From positions 1 through 64,000 of the forward strand of contig JAJRTN010000009.1 of assembly GCA_024278275.1 (NCBI GenBank): 64,000 nucleotides of DNA. Reading direction: 5' to 3'. This stretch comes from Candidatus Hydrogenedentota bacterium (GTDB taxonomy: Bacteria; Hydrogenedentota; Hydrogenedentia; Hydrogenedentales; JAJRTN01). Both the position numbers and the translations under genes were made by a program. Below the pieces are notes generated by a model, which saw only the letters and a list, made by a program, of their open reading frames with translations, was not told the origin of the DNA and ran no database searches. Positions 44,394-53,082 of the stretch are shown here, piece by piece. The stretch's first letter is position 1. Each line of letters begins with the position of its first letter.

Positions 44394-45312
44394 CGCCCAC
44401 CGCCAGGTGTTCCCCCAGAAAACGAAGCATCTCTTCCAGCACCATGGGGCGCTGTCTGGGCGCGGCATAATCGAAACCGTGGCCTGCTCCCTTCACCAGA
44501 ACGCGTCGCACCGGAACCCCCGCAGCTTTCAGTTTTTCCGCCGCCGTCGCGGAAACGGACGGCGGCACCAGTCCATCCTCATCGCCCTGGATGAAAAGGG
44601 TAGGCGCACTGTGGGCGTCGATGTAGGTCACGGGAGACGCCGCGGCAAAGGGATCCACGCCTTTCTCCTGAACGTCCCGAAGGAAGCGGTTCAAAAGCCT
44701 GTGGGAAATACCCCCAAGGGGCGCCGCTTTTGAAGACCGCTTGTAGACTGTCAGGTCCACCGCACCGTATACACTGATCACCGCTTCCACCCGGCTCGAT
44801 AGCGCCGGATCGCCGGGGCCTTCAAATCGCTTGTCATACCCCGTGACGCCCAGCATCATGGCCAGGTGCCCCCCTGCCGAATGGCCCGACGCGGCGATAC
44901 GGTCCGGGTCGATGCCGTATTCCACGGCATGCGACCGAAGCCATCGGATCGCCGCCTTCGCATCGTGTACGCACGCGGGAAAACCGTATTTCGGAAGCAT
45001 ACGGTACGAGACCGTGGCAGCCACGTACCCGTGCTCGGCCAGGCGCTTCGCGTACCAGCTCACCCGATGCCGGGTACCGACAAGCCACGCACCGCCATGA
45101 AACAAGGCCACCGCCGGCCTTGATTCTTCGCTGCTCTCCCGTGGCAGGTACAGCGTCATGAGAAGTTTCTCGCTCCCCGGCCGCGAATACACCACGCGTT
45201 CCGTCCGATAGTCGCGCTTAAAGAAGAAAGCGGACACCGACGACACGCCCACGGCCGCACAAAGCAACACCAAGAGGGACGCTGTAATCAACCGGTGAAC
45301 AGGCCTGGACAT
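44377..45312 (-). CDS. Exported alpha/beta-hydrolase (esterase, BD-FAE/hormone-sensitive-lipase type)
   Basis: 311 residues from the ATG at 45312 (GGGAAG upstream). A hydrophobic N-terminus, LITASLLVLLCAAVGVSSVSA, is a signal peptide or anchor. The oxyanion motif is ALFHGGAWLVGT, the nucleophile elbow GHSAGGHLAMML, the acid in QGDEDGLVPP and the His in VKGAGHGFDY. Such enzymes deacetylate or de-esterify plant-type polysaccharides or small esters. This fits the secreted glycosidases of the window. The methyltransferase gene overlaps its end. Confidence 0.87.
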   Translation of the reverse strand: MSRPVHRLITASLLVLLCAAVGVSSVSAFFFKRDYRTERVVYSRPGSEKLLMTLYLPRESSEESRPAVALFHGGAWLVGTRHRVSWYAKRLAEHGYVAATVSYRMLPKYGFPACVHDAKAAIRWLRSHAVEYGIDPDRIAASGHSAGGHLAMMLGVTGYDKRFEGPGDPALSSRVEAVISVYGAVDLTVYKRSSKAAPLGGISHRLLNRFLRDVQEKGVDPFAAASPVTYIDAHSAPTLFIQGDEDGLVPPSVSATAAEKLKAAGVPVRRVLVKGAGHGFDYAAPRQRPMVLEEMLRFLGEHLAVGDDQSG

Positions 45313-45460
45313 ACTTCCCAATCCCTTTGTTTCGGAGAAAGCCTCACCGTAGCAAGTACGCCAATTCGAGCGCAAGCCAAAGGAGAGCACGTGCCGGCCC
45401 GCCACCGGTACTCACCGATACCGATTGGTGGCCGCGGAATTGGAAACCTCGCGATGCGGC

Positions 45461-46930
45461 CTACTCGGGTTCCCAGTAGTACCGTTCGAGGGCGGCATCA
45501 ATGGCGCTGCGGGTGGCCACCACCACTTCGGCCTTACGGTTGGTGGCGCGCTCCACATCCTCTATGGCAACCAAATCCAGGGGATTGGCCATGGCCAGGA
45601 CAATGGTGTCCACCGATGCCTGAATGGGAATGCAATGATGTTTTTGCGCCAACCGCTCGTTTACCAGGGCGGGCGCCTGGGGATCGACGGTCTCATCGTC
45701 AAGGGACACGAAGTCCACCTGGCTCTGACATGCCAGCGCCAGGCCCACCGCCTCTTCGGAAGCATAACCCCGATCCACCAGGATGGCGCCCATATGGGTT
45801 TGGGGATTGCTTCGTTGCTCCTCAAGGGCCGACTCGACCTGTTCTTCCGTGACGATCCCCGCATCGACGAGAATGGCGCCAATGGCGCGACGATGACTGC
45901 CTTCCAAACGCCGGGCCGCATCGCGGATCCGCGCCATGGGATCCTCGGGCCATTGGAAACCCGGGCGTGCTTCCCGGGCCCGGGAAGCACGGAGAACACG
46001 CAATTCCTCGCGGGCCTGGTCAAGATCCCGGAGCGCCTCGGCGAGCTGTTCGGCCAAGGCGGACTTCGTCCCCTTGGCCATTTCGTCACGCACCTGCTGT
46101 TCCAGCATATGCTCGCGCACCCGCTGTTCCTGGAGTTCCCGGCGCACCTGCTCCAGTTCCTCCTCCAGCGCCGAGGTATCGGCCGCTTCGGCAAGAGACT
46201 TCTCAAGCGAGGCCACCGTTTCGGCCAGCGCGGTCTTTTCCTGCGTCAGGGCCCCGATTTGTTCATCCTTCTCTGCCTTTTCCCCTTTCAACGCTTCAAG
46301 ATCCTTGACCAACCGATCAAGTTGCCCCCGCAGGCCGGCCATCTCCTCCTGGGTTTCCGCACCGGCCTCCTCGATGGCCTTCGCCCGCGCCTGGGCCTCT
46401 TCCAGGAGCGCACGGGCTTCCGCCACCTCCTCCAGGGCTTTCTCCTTTTCCGCCGTGCGTTCCGCCAGGCTGCGTTCCAACGCCGCCACGCGGGCCTCGG
46501 CCTCGGATTCTTTCCCGGCCAGTTCGCCCTCCAGTTTGGCGACCCGGTCACGCGCCGCTTCCGCGGCGGCTGCTTCGTCGGCGTATTGCTGCTGCCGGGC
46601 GGCCAACTTCTCCTCGCTTTCGGCAAGCTTCCGCTCAAGTTCGGCCACGCGATCACTCAGTTCATGGGCCAGGCTCTGCCCGTCTCCCTCCTGCTCATCC
46701 CGGTTTTGAAGATAAGTAACGAAGGCCGTCAGCCTTTCCTCGGCGGCTCGGGTCAACGCCTCGGCACTCTGCCGTTCGGCGGATGCCTCGGAGACCATGC
46801 TCTCGATGGCTTTGTGTAATCCATCCACCTGGTTGGCAAATTCCATCTGGTTTGCCAACAGCTTGGTCCGCAGTTCTTCAAGCGCGGTGCGCAGGTTTTC
46901 AAAGGTCTTGTGCTGATGGGGTGCGTCCAT
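45461..46930 (-). CDS. Long coiled coil fused to a MshEN/T2SSE-N domain, without ATPase
   Basis: 489 residues from the ATG at 46930, with AGGAAA 6 nt upstream. Residues about 5-320 are an almost continuous coiled coil rich in Glu, Ala, Leu and Arg (DRVAELERKLAESEEKLAAR and similar). The C-terminal 150 residues, from ARRLEGSHRRAIGAILVDAG, are an MshEN domain: two copies of the GxILVxxGxxxxxxVxxAL unit, then QVDFVSLDDETVDPQAPALV and IVLAMANPLDLVAIEDVERA. In PilB/MshE/GspE this domain precedes an ATPase and, in MshE, binds c-di-GMP. The ATPase is absent here, so it may act as a separate c-di-GMP or assembly adaptor. PilT lies 4 kb further on. Confidence 0.8.
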   Translation of the reverse strand: MDAPHQHKTFENLRTALEELRTKLLANQMEFANQVDGLHKAIESMVSEASAERQSAEALTRAAEERLTAFVTYLQNRDEQEGDGQSLAHELSDRVAELERKLAESEEKLAARQQQYADEAAAAEAARDRVAKLEGELAGKESEAEARVAALERSLAERTAEKEKALEEVAEARALLEEAQARAKAIEEAGAETQEEMAGLRGQLDRLVKDLEALKGEKAEKDEQIGALTQEKTALAETVASLEKSLAEAADTSALEEELEQVRRELQEQRVREHMLEQQVRDEMAKGTKSALAEQLAEALRDLDQAREELRVLRASRAREARPGFQWPEDPMARIRDAARRLEGSHRRAIGAILVDAGIVTEEQVESALEEQRSNPQTHMGAILVDRGYASEEAVGLALACQSQVDFVSLDDETVDPQAPALVNERLAQKHHCIPIQASVDTIVLAMANPLDLVAIEDVERATNRKAEVVVATRSAIDAALERYYWEPE

Positions 46931-47312
46931 AAGGCTTTCCTGTATTGGCGAGAAAGCTTCCGCGCCTTGGTCGAGTGCGTTAGGTCGAGGCCATGATTGA
47001 CGGTCCAATATAAAGCCGTATTCTCGAAAATCCCGCGTAAAGCACTGAAAGTTCGGGTTATTCAGAAGGCCCTGTGGAAACACGGAGCCTTCATTCGTTT
47101 CCGACAGGGGAACCCGCTGGCCGAATTGGGGGCATCAAGCAGGTGTGTTACCATTACTCCTTGTTCAATATACCTATGTTGACCTAAGTTTAAACTGTTT
47201 ACCCAATTCTGTCAAGATACTAATTGTGTTTTTCTTGGATTGGATGTCGCCTTTTTCCCACGCTCGTGATAGCATGGACACCTTGGGCTGCCGGACGGTG
47301 AGGGGACAGAGG
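46931..47312. other. Divergent control region, AT-rich
   Basis: 382 bp between divergent genes. The segment 47150-47240 is markedly AT-rich for this genome (TTCAATATACCTATGTTGACC and TGTCAAGATACTAATTGTG), so promoters for both sides are likely. I could not fix a -35/-10 pair with a normal spacer. Confidence 0.5.
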
Positions 47313-48167
47313 ATGAAAATGAAACGTTTTTCTCGTGCAATCACGATGTGGAATCACTTCACCGCCATAGCCCGGCTATTCGCGGCCATTATGATCGCCC
47401 TGCCGGCGGGCGTTTCCGCGTCGGCCGAGGACACCGCCGTGGCACCCCAAATGGACGCCGGCGGGGAGGTGACGTTGACCGCGTCGGAACCCGAGGAGGC
47501 CATGCGGCGTTTCTGGTTCGTGGGGACGTCGAACTATCGCGTGCGTCTTCAAGCCTCGGAGAACAAGATTGACCGTATGCTCAACCGGCCCGGACGCCTG
47601 CTCTTTCGGCACTGGGAGGATCCGGACACCTTCAAGGATTGGAGCGATGAAGGACGGATCTGGGATATCTGGGGGGGCGCCGGTTTTGAAATCAACCAAT
47701 ATGTATCGTGGGCGGTGTATTGGGGCGGGGGCATGGGGACCGTGAAAAACCGAGATCGTTACCGGTTGTTGGGGCTTCCCGTAGGCGTGCGCGCCGATTT
47801 CACCCGTCGCAGCTTTTTCCTGGGCAATTCCTTCTCCTTCTATCCCTGGGAACGACCGAAGCGCAAGGAAGCCGGTTTTTGGGGTGCCATTCGTGGCGCC
47901 CGGCCAGCTTTTGAACTGAATTTCGGCGGCAACTACCAGTATTCCCTGGGCGATGTTTCCTTTTCGCTGCCCCTGCTCGGACGGGTGCTGCATATCAAAG
48001 ATCAAGAAACGTTTTACCTCCTCTTTTTCAGTCCCCGTGCCGGGTTGGAATTCCCCATAAACAACCGGACCACCCTCAACCTCATCGGCGGCGCCGTGTT
48101 CTTCAACAACGCGGGCGACGATTTCAACAATATCCTCATGGAATGTTTCGTGCGACGGAAGTTCTGA
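47313..48167 (+). CDS. Predicted outer-membrane beta-barrel-like protein
   Basis: 284 residues from the ATG at 47313 (AGGGGA 6 nt upstream; the next ATG at 47319 is equally possible). A long signal peptide with LFAAIMIALPAGVSASA is followed by an acidic stretch and alternating aromatic/hydrophobic beta segments (FELNFGGNYQYSLGDVSFSL). The C-terminus is Phe, as in outer-membrane porin-like proteins. No family is recognised. The small membrane protein gene lies 90 bp downstream. Confidence 0.6.
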   Translation: MKMKRFSRAITMWNHFTAIARLFAAIMIALPAGVSASAEDTAVAPQMDAGGEVTLTASEPEEAMRRFWFVGTSNYRVRLQASENKIDRMLNRPGRLLFRHWEDPDTFKDWSDEGRIWDIWGGAGFEINQYVSWAVYWGGGMGTVKNRDRYRLLGLPVGVRADFTRRSFFLGNSFSFYPWERPKRKEAGFWGAIRGARPAFELNFGGNYQYSLGDVSFSLPLLGRVLHIKDQETFYLLFFSPRAGLEFPINNRTTLNLIGGAVFFNNAGDDFNNILMECFVRRKF

Positions 48168-48257
48168 AACCCGGCAGAACCCGTTCCGCCGGCGGATTGA
48201 TTTGTGGTGTCCCACGGCCTACTATGACATATTCCGACCAATGGAGGACGCACCGCC

Positions 48258-48485
48258 ATGCTGAAGGTATTTCATGTGGATTTCATGGGTAATTGGATCG
48301 TGTTGGGCATTTTGCTCTTCCTGACGGCCATCATACCAACCCTCTTCCTGCTGCCCGTACTGTACTTCGTGTTGAATGTATTCGTGGTGCGGAACGAACT
48401 GGAGGAGAAAGACTACAAGGGACTGCGGGCCGCGTGTAAGGAAAAATGGAACCTCCCTTCGTGGCTTGAGCCCCCCCGGTTCTAG
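48258..48485 (+). CDS. Small membrane protein of unknown function
   Basis: 75 residues with GGAGG 10 nt before the ATG. A single broad hydrophobic region, NWIVLGILLFLTAIIPTLFL plus LPVLYFVLNVFVV, could form two helices. It ends with a short charged amphipathic tail (LEEKDYKGLRAACKEKWNLP). Nothing identifies a function. It lies 15 bp before the zinc-ribbon gene and is probably in the same transcript. Confidence 0.65.
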   Translation: MLKVFHVDFMGNWIVLGILLFLTAIIPTLFLLPVLYFVLNVFVVRNELEEKDYKGLRAACKEKWNLPSWLEPPRF

Positions 48486-48500
48486 GCGGGACACGGCGTC

Positions 48501-49061
48501 ATGGGGGAGATCATGCTCCAGTTTGTCTGTCCCGCCTGCGAGGCGGTGCTGCGGGTGCCCGCGCGCCATCTGGGCGCGAAGGGTACCTGCAACAAATGCG
48601 CCGCCCGTATCGCCCTCATCGGCAACGGGGCGATAACCTCGCCCCAGCGGGCCAGCCTGGTCGTGGACGTGGCCACCGACGACACCCCGCCCAAAGCCGC
48701 CACGGAGAAACAGTTGGACTACCTCCGCTCATTGGGGGTACGTCAAGAAGTTCTTCAGGGACTCAGCCGCAGCCGGGCTTCGGCCATGATTGACGCCGCC
48801 CGGCAGCGCCGACAGGCGGCGGAGCCGGCCACGGAAAAACAATTGGCCTATCTCGAGCACCTGGGCGCGGACCCGGAACTCATCCGACGGGCCACCACCA
48901 AGGCCCTGGCCTCGGCGCTGATTGAAGACATGCACCTCCACCCCACCCGCGAACAGGTGGACTCGCTTCGGGAAATGGGCGCCACGGGAGCGCAGCTCGC
49001 GGGACTCAAGTCCAGGGGCGAGGCACGGGCGCTCATGTTGAAACTACGGGGTGATCCGTAA
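48501..49061 (+). CDS. Zinc-ribbon protein with three tandem helical repeats
   Basis: 186 residues. The N-terminal zinc ribbon has CPAC and, 18 residues on, CNKC. Three repeats follow: ATEKQLDYLRSLGV near residue 70, ATEKQLAYLEHLGA near 112 and TREQVDSLREMGA near 150, each with a following ASAMID/ASALIED/ARALML helix. The pattern (T-x-x-Q-hydrophobic-x-x-L-x-x-x-G) is like short helical motifs that bind nucleic acid or protein termini, but I cannot name the family. It overlaps the left arm of a palindrome at its stop. Confidence 0.65.
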   Translation: MGEIMLQFVCPACEAVLRVPARHLGAKGTCNKCAARIALIGNGAITSPQRASLVVDVATDDTPPKAATEKQLDYLRSLGVRQEVLQGLSRSRASAMIDAARQRRQAAEPATEKQLAYLEHLGADPELIRRATTKALASALIEDMHLHPTREQVDSLREMGATGAQLAGLKSRGEARALMLKLRGDP

Positions 49062-49087
49062 GGTGCGCTTCAGCGCACCCTACGGAT
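49054..49087. terminator. Palindrome between convergent genes (family C), likely bidirectional terminator
   Basis: ATCCGTA (49054-49060) and TACGGAT (49081-49087) extend the inner palindrome GGTGCGCTTCAGCGCACC (49062-49079), which also occurs at 11573. It sits on the stop codon of the + gene and ends 26 bp before the end of the convergent - gene. Confidence 0.6.
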
Positions 49088-49113
49088 GGTCCGCCCACGT
49101 TCCGGCGGTGCTT

Positions 49114-50628
49114 TCAGCCCCCTTCCGCCTCGTGGATGCGGGCCATCAGCTTGAGCGCTTCCAACGCATCCGGTGGCTTGGCCAGCAGGGCCTCACACAA
49201 GGGGCGCACCGTTGTTTCGTCCACTTGATCCGTGCCCACCGCCCACCGCCGCCGGTCCTCGCCACGAAAGGCCCAAAAGAGTTCACCGGCATATTGGGGC
49301 TGGCAGATTTCCTTCTTCACTTTCCCTTTGGCCACTTGCCCAAGGGCTTTTTTCAAGCGATCCCTGTTGCTCCCGGGGAGTCCGCCATCGGTCGCTTCCA
49401 TCTCCGAAGCCACATGCCGTGCGGCGGGGGTCGCCAGGCGCGGCAGGAGCCAGGCCTCCAGCTCTTCCTCAAGCACGCCGCCCAGAATGAAGTCTTCCGG
49501 CGGTCCTCCCCCGCTCTTAAGCAACCGGAGCATCCGCCGCGAACACTCCGAGAAGGCGGGCCAACCCGGCAGCCAATCATCCAGCGCCGCGCCGACCGTG
49601 TCCGGCAAACCGATGGTGAAGACCGCTTCCCCCTCGCCCAAGTCGGCCTCGAAGCGGCCGCCCTGGGTGACGATGGCACGCTCCATGCCCGCCAGGTGGC
49701 AGGTCCGGGTGAAAGCATGTTTTCGCGCGGTCAGGGTGATGACCATCCCGGCCTCCCGCGAGGCAACGTCATATTCCGCCATGAAAACAAGGGCGCCGTG
49801 GCGCATCCCGGCCCAAAGGGCGTAGTCCAGCACGAAGTCAAAAAAACGCCGCATCCTGCCCCGTACCATGGGGATGGGAGGGAGGCCGGGGTCGATGAGG
49901 GTCTCCACCTCCACGCCGAGTACGGCGAGGGGGTCCTTCATTTCGGCCAATGCCTCGCGCAACACGGCCTTCAGATCACCCGGAGAGACGGAGGCCGGAC
50001 CTTCGAGCCGTGTCAACAGTTTCTCAAGGTCCTTCCTCACCGGGGCGCGCCCCAGCAGGGCGATCCAGTCTCCTGCTTCCGGCAATGGCTCGGGCGGCAT
50101 ACGCATGCCTTTCACGCGAAACACGGCCCCGTTTTCGGTGCAGTCAAGACGGCCCCCACTGCTGGCAAGGGTCCAGCGCTCGCCCAGTTCCTCGAAGGAA
50201 AGGCGAAAGCAACCGTCCATATCGACCTGGTCGGGGACCCGGCCGGGACCGTCAAGCCCAAGCGCGATACAAGGGCAGGCTCCCGTGTTGCCCGGTTCCT
50301 CGAAGGTCTCCATCACCAGGACCGCGTCGCCCTCCAACGCTATCGCCCTCACCAGGCTGGCCAGGCAGATCATCATGGTTTCGGGATCGCCCACATGCTC
50401 TTCCCGTATGGGGCCCGGGCACCATTGATGGCGGTCGTCGGCCAACGCGGCCCCCCGTTGTTTCAGAAGGGCGCCCACATTGAAAAGCGAATAATTCGGG
50501 TCCGCGTACAGTGACAGGAAACGCCGGCACGCCCCAATGGCCGAAGCATCGTCCCGGAGCAGCGCGTGGGCCAACACCGGTTCAACACGCCGCCGCAACC
50601 GCCGTGCTTCCTCTTTGATGTCGACCAT
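49114..50628 (-). CDS. Large cytosolic protein, possible degenerate histidine-kinase-like fold
   Basis: 504 residues with no signal peptide. I do not recognise the family. The N-terminal ~130 residues have a helical segment (RRFLSLYADPNYSLFNVGALL). The middle (VRGRMRRFFDFVLDYALWAG through GEGEAVFTIGLPD) has the order of an HATPase_c domain: helix, two strands, helix, and a final strand with FTIGLP. The N-box Asn and the DxGxG box are missing, so it would not bind ATP in the usual way. It lies 100 bp after pilT on the same strand, so a signalling or pilus-linked role is possible. Confidence 0.55.
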   Translation of the reverse strand: MVDIKEEARRLRRRVEPVLAHALLRDDASAIGACRRFLSLYADPNYSLFNVGALLKQRGAALADDRHQWCPGPIREEHVGDPETMMICLASLVRAIALEGDAVLVMETFEEPGNTGACPCIALGLDGPGRVPDQVDMDGCFRLSFEELGERWTLASSGGRLDCTENGAVFRVKGMRMPPEPLPEAGDWIALLGRAPVRKDLEKLLTRLEGPASVSPGDLKAVLREALAEMKDPLAVLGVEVETLIDPGLPPIPMVRGRMRRFFDFVLDYALWAGMRHGALVFMAEYDVASREAGMVITLTARKHAFTRTCHLAGMERAIVTQGGRFEADLGEGEAVFTIGLPDTVGAALDDWLPGWPAFSECSRRMLRLLKSGGGPPEDFILGGVLEEELEAWLLPRLATPAARHVASEMEATDGGLPGSNRDRLKKALGQVAKGKVKKEICQPQYAGELFWAFRGEDRRRWAVGTDQVDETTVRPLCEALLAKPPDALEALKLMARIHEAEGG

Positions 50629-50728
50629 GACGCCGTCCTCCTCCCGGCGGCATCAGGGTACCTAAACACCTCCCGCCGGGGCAACGAACCGCATGGACGC
50701 CGTGGATCCGGGCTCCGTTCCCATGGCC

Positions 50729-51829
50729 TTAGCGCTTGAGGATCCCCCCCCGGCCCTGGGTGAGGTAAATGCCCTGGAGGTTCATGGTCAGTTCATCGGG
50801 ATTGTCCGACGCGATCATGGCGTCCTCCTTCGAGATGAGATCCCGTTTGATGAGATCCGCCAGGCTCATATTAAAGGTCTGCATCCCGTCCTCCTTGCCA
50901 CCGGCCAAAGCGTTCGGGATCTGCTTGACGTTGTTTTCCTTGATCAACGCGGCAATACCCGGATTGTTGAACATCACCTCGATGGCCGGCACGCGGCCCT
51001 TGCCGTCCTTCGACGGAATGAGCCGTTGCGCACAAGAAGCACGCAATTGCATGGAAAGCTGGGAGCGCACCTGGTCGTGCTGATTCGAGGGAAACATGTC
51101 CATGATACGGTCGATGGTGAGCATTACATTGGTCGTGTGCAGGGTCGAGAACACGAGGTGGCCCGTTTCCGCCGCGGAGATGGCGGCCTGGAAGGTTTCG
51201 GCATCGCGCATCTCTCCGATGAGAATCACATCGGGATCCTCGCGCATCACCGCGCGCAAGGCCACGTAGAAATCCTTCGTGTCAATGGTCACCTCGCGCT
51301 GGGTGATGATGCTCTTCTTGTTTACGTGCAGGAATTCAATGGGATCTTCGAGGGTGACAATGTGCTGACGCTTGCGCCGGTTGATCCAGTCGATGATGGC
51401 CGCGAGAGACGTAGACTTACCACTGCCCGTGGTGCCCGTGATCAGGATGAGACCACGCGGTAAATCAGCGATCTTTTTCATCGATGGAGGAAGATTCAAT
51501 TCTTCAAAACTGAGGATCTTTCCGCGTACATGACGCATCACCACCCCCACCGAACCACGTTGCATCAATAAATTAACACGGAAACGGCCCAACCCCGGGA
51601 CACTGAAGGCTTTGTCCGCATCGCCGGTTTTCAAAAATTCATGCCGCTCTTCCTCATCGGGAATCAGTTCCTCGGTGAACTCAAGCATCTCGTCGGGCGT
51701 CAGGGCCTCCGTGTTGATGAAGCGTATGACACCGTCAATACGCACACCGGGCGGACTCCCCACGGTAAGGTGAATATCCGACGCGCCGTTTTTAACTGCA
51801 TAGCTCAAGATCTTCTGCAAAGCCGACAT
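50729..51829 (-). CDS. pilT: Type IV pilus retraction ATPase
   Basis: 366 residues from the ATG at 51829, with GGGAG 6 nt upstream. The PAS-like N-terminal domain begins NGASDIHLTVGSPP. The ATPase has Walker A GTTGSGKST, the Asp box TLEDPIEF, Walker B VILIGEMRD, the His box FSTLHTTN and, close to the C-terminus, a helical region ending LTQGRGGILKR. PilT hexamers depolymerise pilin and so power twitching. The long C-terminal AIRNLIRE motif of PilT is not obvious. The other pilus genes (pilB, pilC, pilin) are not in the window. Confidence 0.94.
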   Translation of the reverse strand: MSALQKILSYAVKNGASDIHLTVGSPPGVRIDGVIRFINTEALTPDEMLEFTEELIPDEEERHEFLKTGDADKAFSVPGLGRFRVNLLMQRGSVGVVMRHVRGKILSFEELNLPPSMKKIADLPRGLILITGTTGSGKSTSLAAIIDWINRRKRQHIVTLEDPIEFLHVNKKSIITQREVTIDTKDFYVALRAVMREDPDVILIGEMRDAETFQAAISAAETGHLVFSTLHTTNVMLTIDRIMDMFPSNQHDQVRSQLSMQLRASCAQRLIPSKDGKGRVPAIEVMFNNPGIAALIKENNVKQIPNALAGGKEDGMQTFNMSLADLIKRDLISKEDAMIASDNPDELTMNLQGIYLTQGRGGILKR

Positions 51830-51871
51830 GATAGACTCCCATGGGTAAACTGAATCGAGTGGAACGGCTCC

Positions 51872-51898
51872 AGTATAACAGACGGCACCACGAGACAA
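51872..51898 (-). promoter_or_regulatory. Candidate pilT promoter
   Basis: On the minus strand TTGTCT (51893-51898) and, after 15 nt, TATACT (51872-51877) with an extended-10 TG one base ahead (TGTTATACT). It lies 43 bp upstream of the pilT start. The spacer is short, which the extended -10 may offset. Confidence 0.4.
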
Positions 51899-51967
51899 AA
51901 GCACGGATATACGCGCTTATTATGAAAAGATAATAGCCCCTTTCCGCTGAAGTGCGGTGCAAATGGA

Positions 51968-52085
51968 GGTCACGAAACAGGTGTTTTGCCCCGCCCTTCC
52001 GCCATGCCCGTGAAAACGGGAATCCGCGGACCAGGGAAGGGACTGCCCCTGTCATGCCCCCATTCGCGGAGATAACGGCAGTGGC
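51968..52085 (-). repeat. Dispersed intergenic repeat, family A, inverted copy 4
   Basis: On the minus strand it reads CCGTTATCTCCGCGAATGGG, then GCGGATTCCCG, then GGGGCAAAACACCTGTTTCGTGACC, matching the tail of the copy at 28941-29160 (GGGGCAAAGACACCGTTTCGTGACC). The opposite orientation shows that the element can insert either way round. The rest of the 475-bp gap 51830-52304 carries the pilT promoter side and an AT-rich stretch before the CBS gene. Confidence 0.65.
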
Positions 52086-52304
52086 CGGCACCTTGCGCAA
52101 CATGGGGCTGTACAAACCCTTCTCGCTTGGCTCAACTCCTGTGTCCACGGACTCTTTTTCAAATGGTAAGACCTTGTCACACAATAGCTTACGAAGCTCC
52201 GAGAAATTCTTCCCCCAAACCTGGAATCAGGCAAGATAAACAGGTGTTTACTTACTAAACGAGAATAAGAGGGGTGATTTCACTTCACGAAAGGAGGAGC
52301 AACC

Positions 52305-52814
52305 GTGAACAAAATCAGTGATGTAATCAAGCCACGCGATGTGTATTGGGTGGATGCCGAGGACACCGTCCTCGAAGTGGTGAAGTACCTGTGTGAACGC
52401 GAATCCGGGGCCGTGGCCGTCAAGTACCAGGACGAATTGGTGGGCGTCTTTTCGGAGCGTGACCTCATGCACCGCGTGGTTGCCGTGGGCCTGGATCCGG
52501 CCAAGGTCAAAGTGCGTGATGTCATGACGCCCGACCCCGTGTGCATTCCCACGGACGATACGGTGCAAATGGCAAAGGCCCTTATGTTCAAGAAAGGGCT
52601 GCGCCATCTGATAGCGGTGGGGAAAGGCAACACCCTTCAAGGCATGGTCTCCATGCGCGATCTTATTGAAGCGGACATGGACAATGCCAAGGAGCTGGTG
52701 CAAAAGCTCAACGACAACTACTACGAACAGGCCTACCATGCCAAATGGCGCATTTCCTCAAACCGGGTTATCATCGAACCCTTTGTGCAAAAGGAGGAAC
52801 CCGTTTTGCGGTAG
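52305..52814 (+). CDS. CBS-domain protein
   Basis: 169 residues with a GTG start and AAGGAGG 9 nt upstream. Two CBS motifs: EDTVLEVVKYLCERESGAVAV with VGVFSERDLMHRV, and DDTVQMAKALMFKKGLRHLIAVG with GMVSMRDLIEADM. Tandem CBS pairs form a Bateman domain that senses adenosine nucleotides. The C-terminal tail (YYEQAYHAKWRISSNRVIIE) is unclassified. It is a stand-alone regulator; its target is not evident. Confidence 0.85.
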   Translation: MNKISDVIKPRDVYWVDAEDTVLEVVKYLCERESGAVAVKYQDELVGVFSERDLMHRVVAVGLDPAKVKVRDVMTPDPVCIPTDDTVQMAKALMFKKGLRHLIAVGKGNTLQGMVSMRDLIEADMDNAKELVQKLNDNYYEQAYHAKWRISSNRVIIEPFVQKEEPVLR

Positions 52815-52840
52815 CGGGCCACATTGCATTTCCGAGGATT

Positions 52841-52881
52841 CACCGGCGGCCAAGCCCATATCAAAGGCTTGGCCGCCGGTG
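52841..52881 (+). terminator. Strong hairpin after the CBS gene
   Basis: CACCGGCGGCCAAGCC (52841-52856) and GGCTTGGCCGCCGGTG (52866-52881) form a perfect 16-bp stem with a 9-nt loop, 26 nt after the stop codon. No T-run follows, so it may act with Rho or be an mRNA-stability element. Confidence 0.65.
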
Positions 52882-52953
52882 ATCAGGCCCCCGGCAATTC
52901 GAAAAGTTGCATCACACAGCATCATTTGGCATACTATGCCTTCTTCACGATAA

Positions 52954-53029
52954 TCCGCGATAGCTCAGTTGGTAGAGCGGGTGGCTGTTAACCACTAGGT
53001 CACAGGTTCGAGTCCTGTTCGCGGAGCCA
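52954..53029 (+). tRNA. tRNA-Asn (anticodon GTT), CCA encoded
   Basis: 76 nt: acceptor TCCGCGA with TCGCGGA, D-loop AGCTCAGTTGGTAGAGC, anticodon loop with CTGTTAA (GTT), T-arm GGTTCGAGTCC, discriminator G and CCA. Confidence 0.97.
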
Positions 53030-53040
53030 TCTAAAACACG

Positions 53041-53082
53041 ACGCGCCAAGGACTTACGAAACATGGTCCTTGGCGCGTTTTA
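53041..53082 (+). terminator. Rho-independent terminator after tRNA-Asn
   Basis: ACGCGCCAAGGAC (53041-53053) and GTCCTTGGCGCGT (53066-53078) make a 13-bp stem with a 12-nt loop, followed by TTTTA. It starts 12 nt after the tRNA end. Confidence 0.8.

Noticed and set aside
47145-47312. N-terminal extension of the barrel-like gene
   Set aside because: No ribosome site and AT-rich control sequence; the ATG at 47313 starts a signal peptide.
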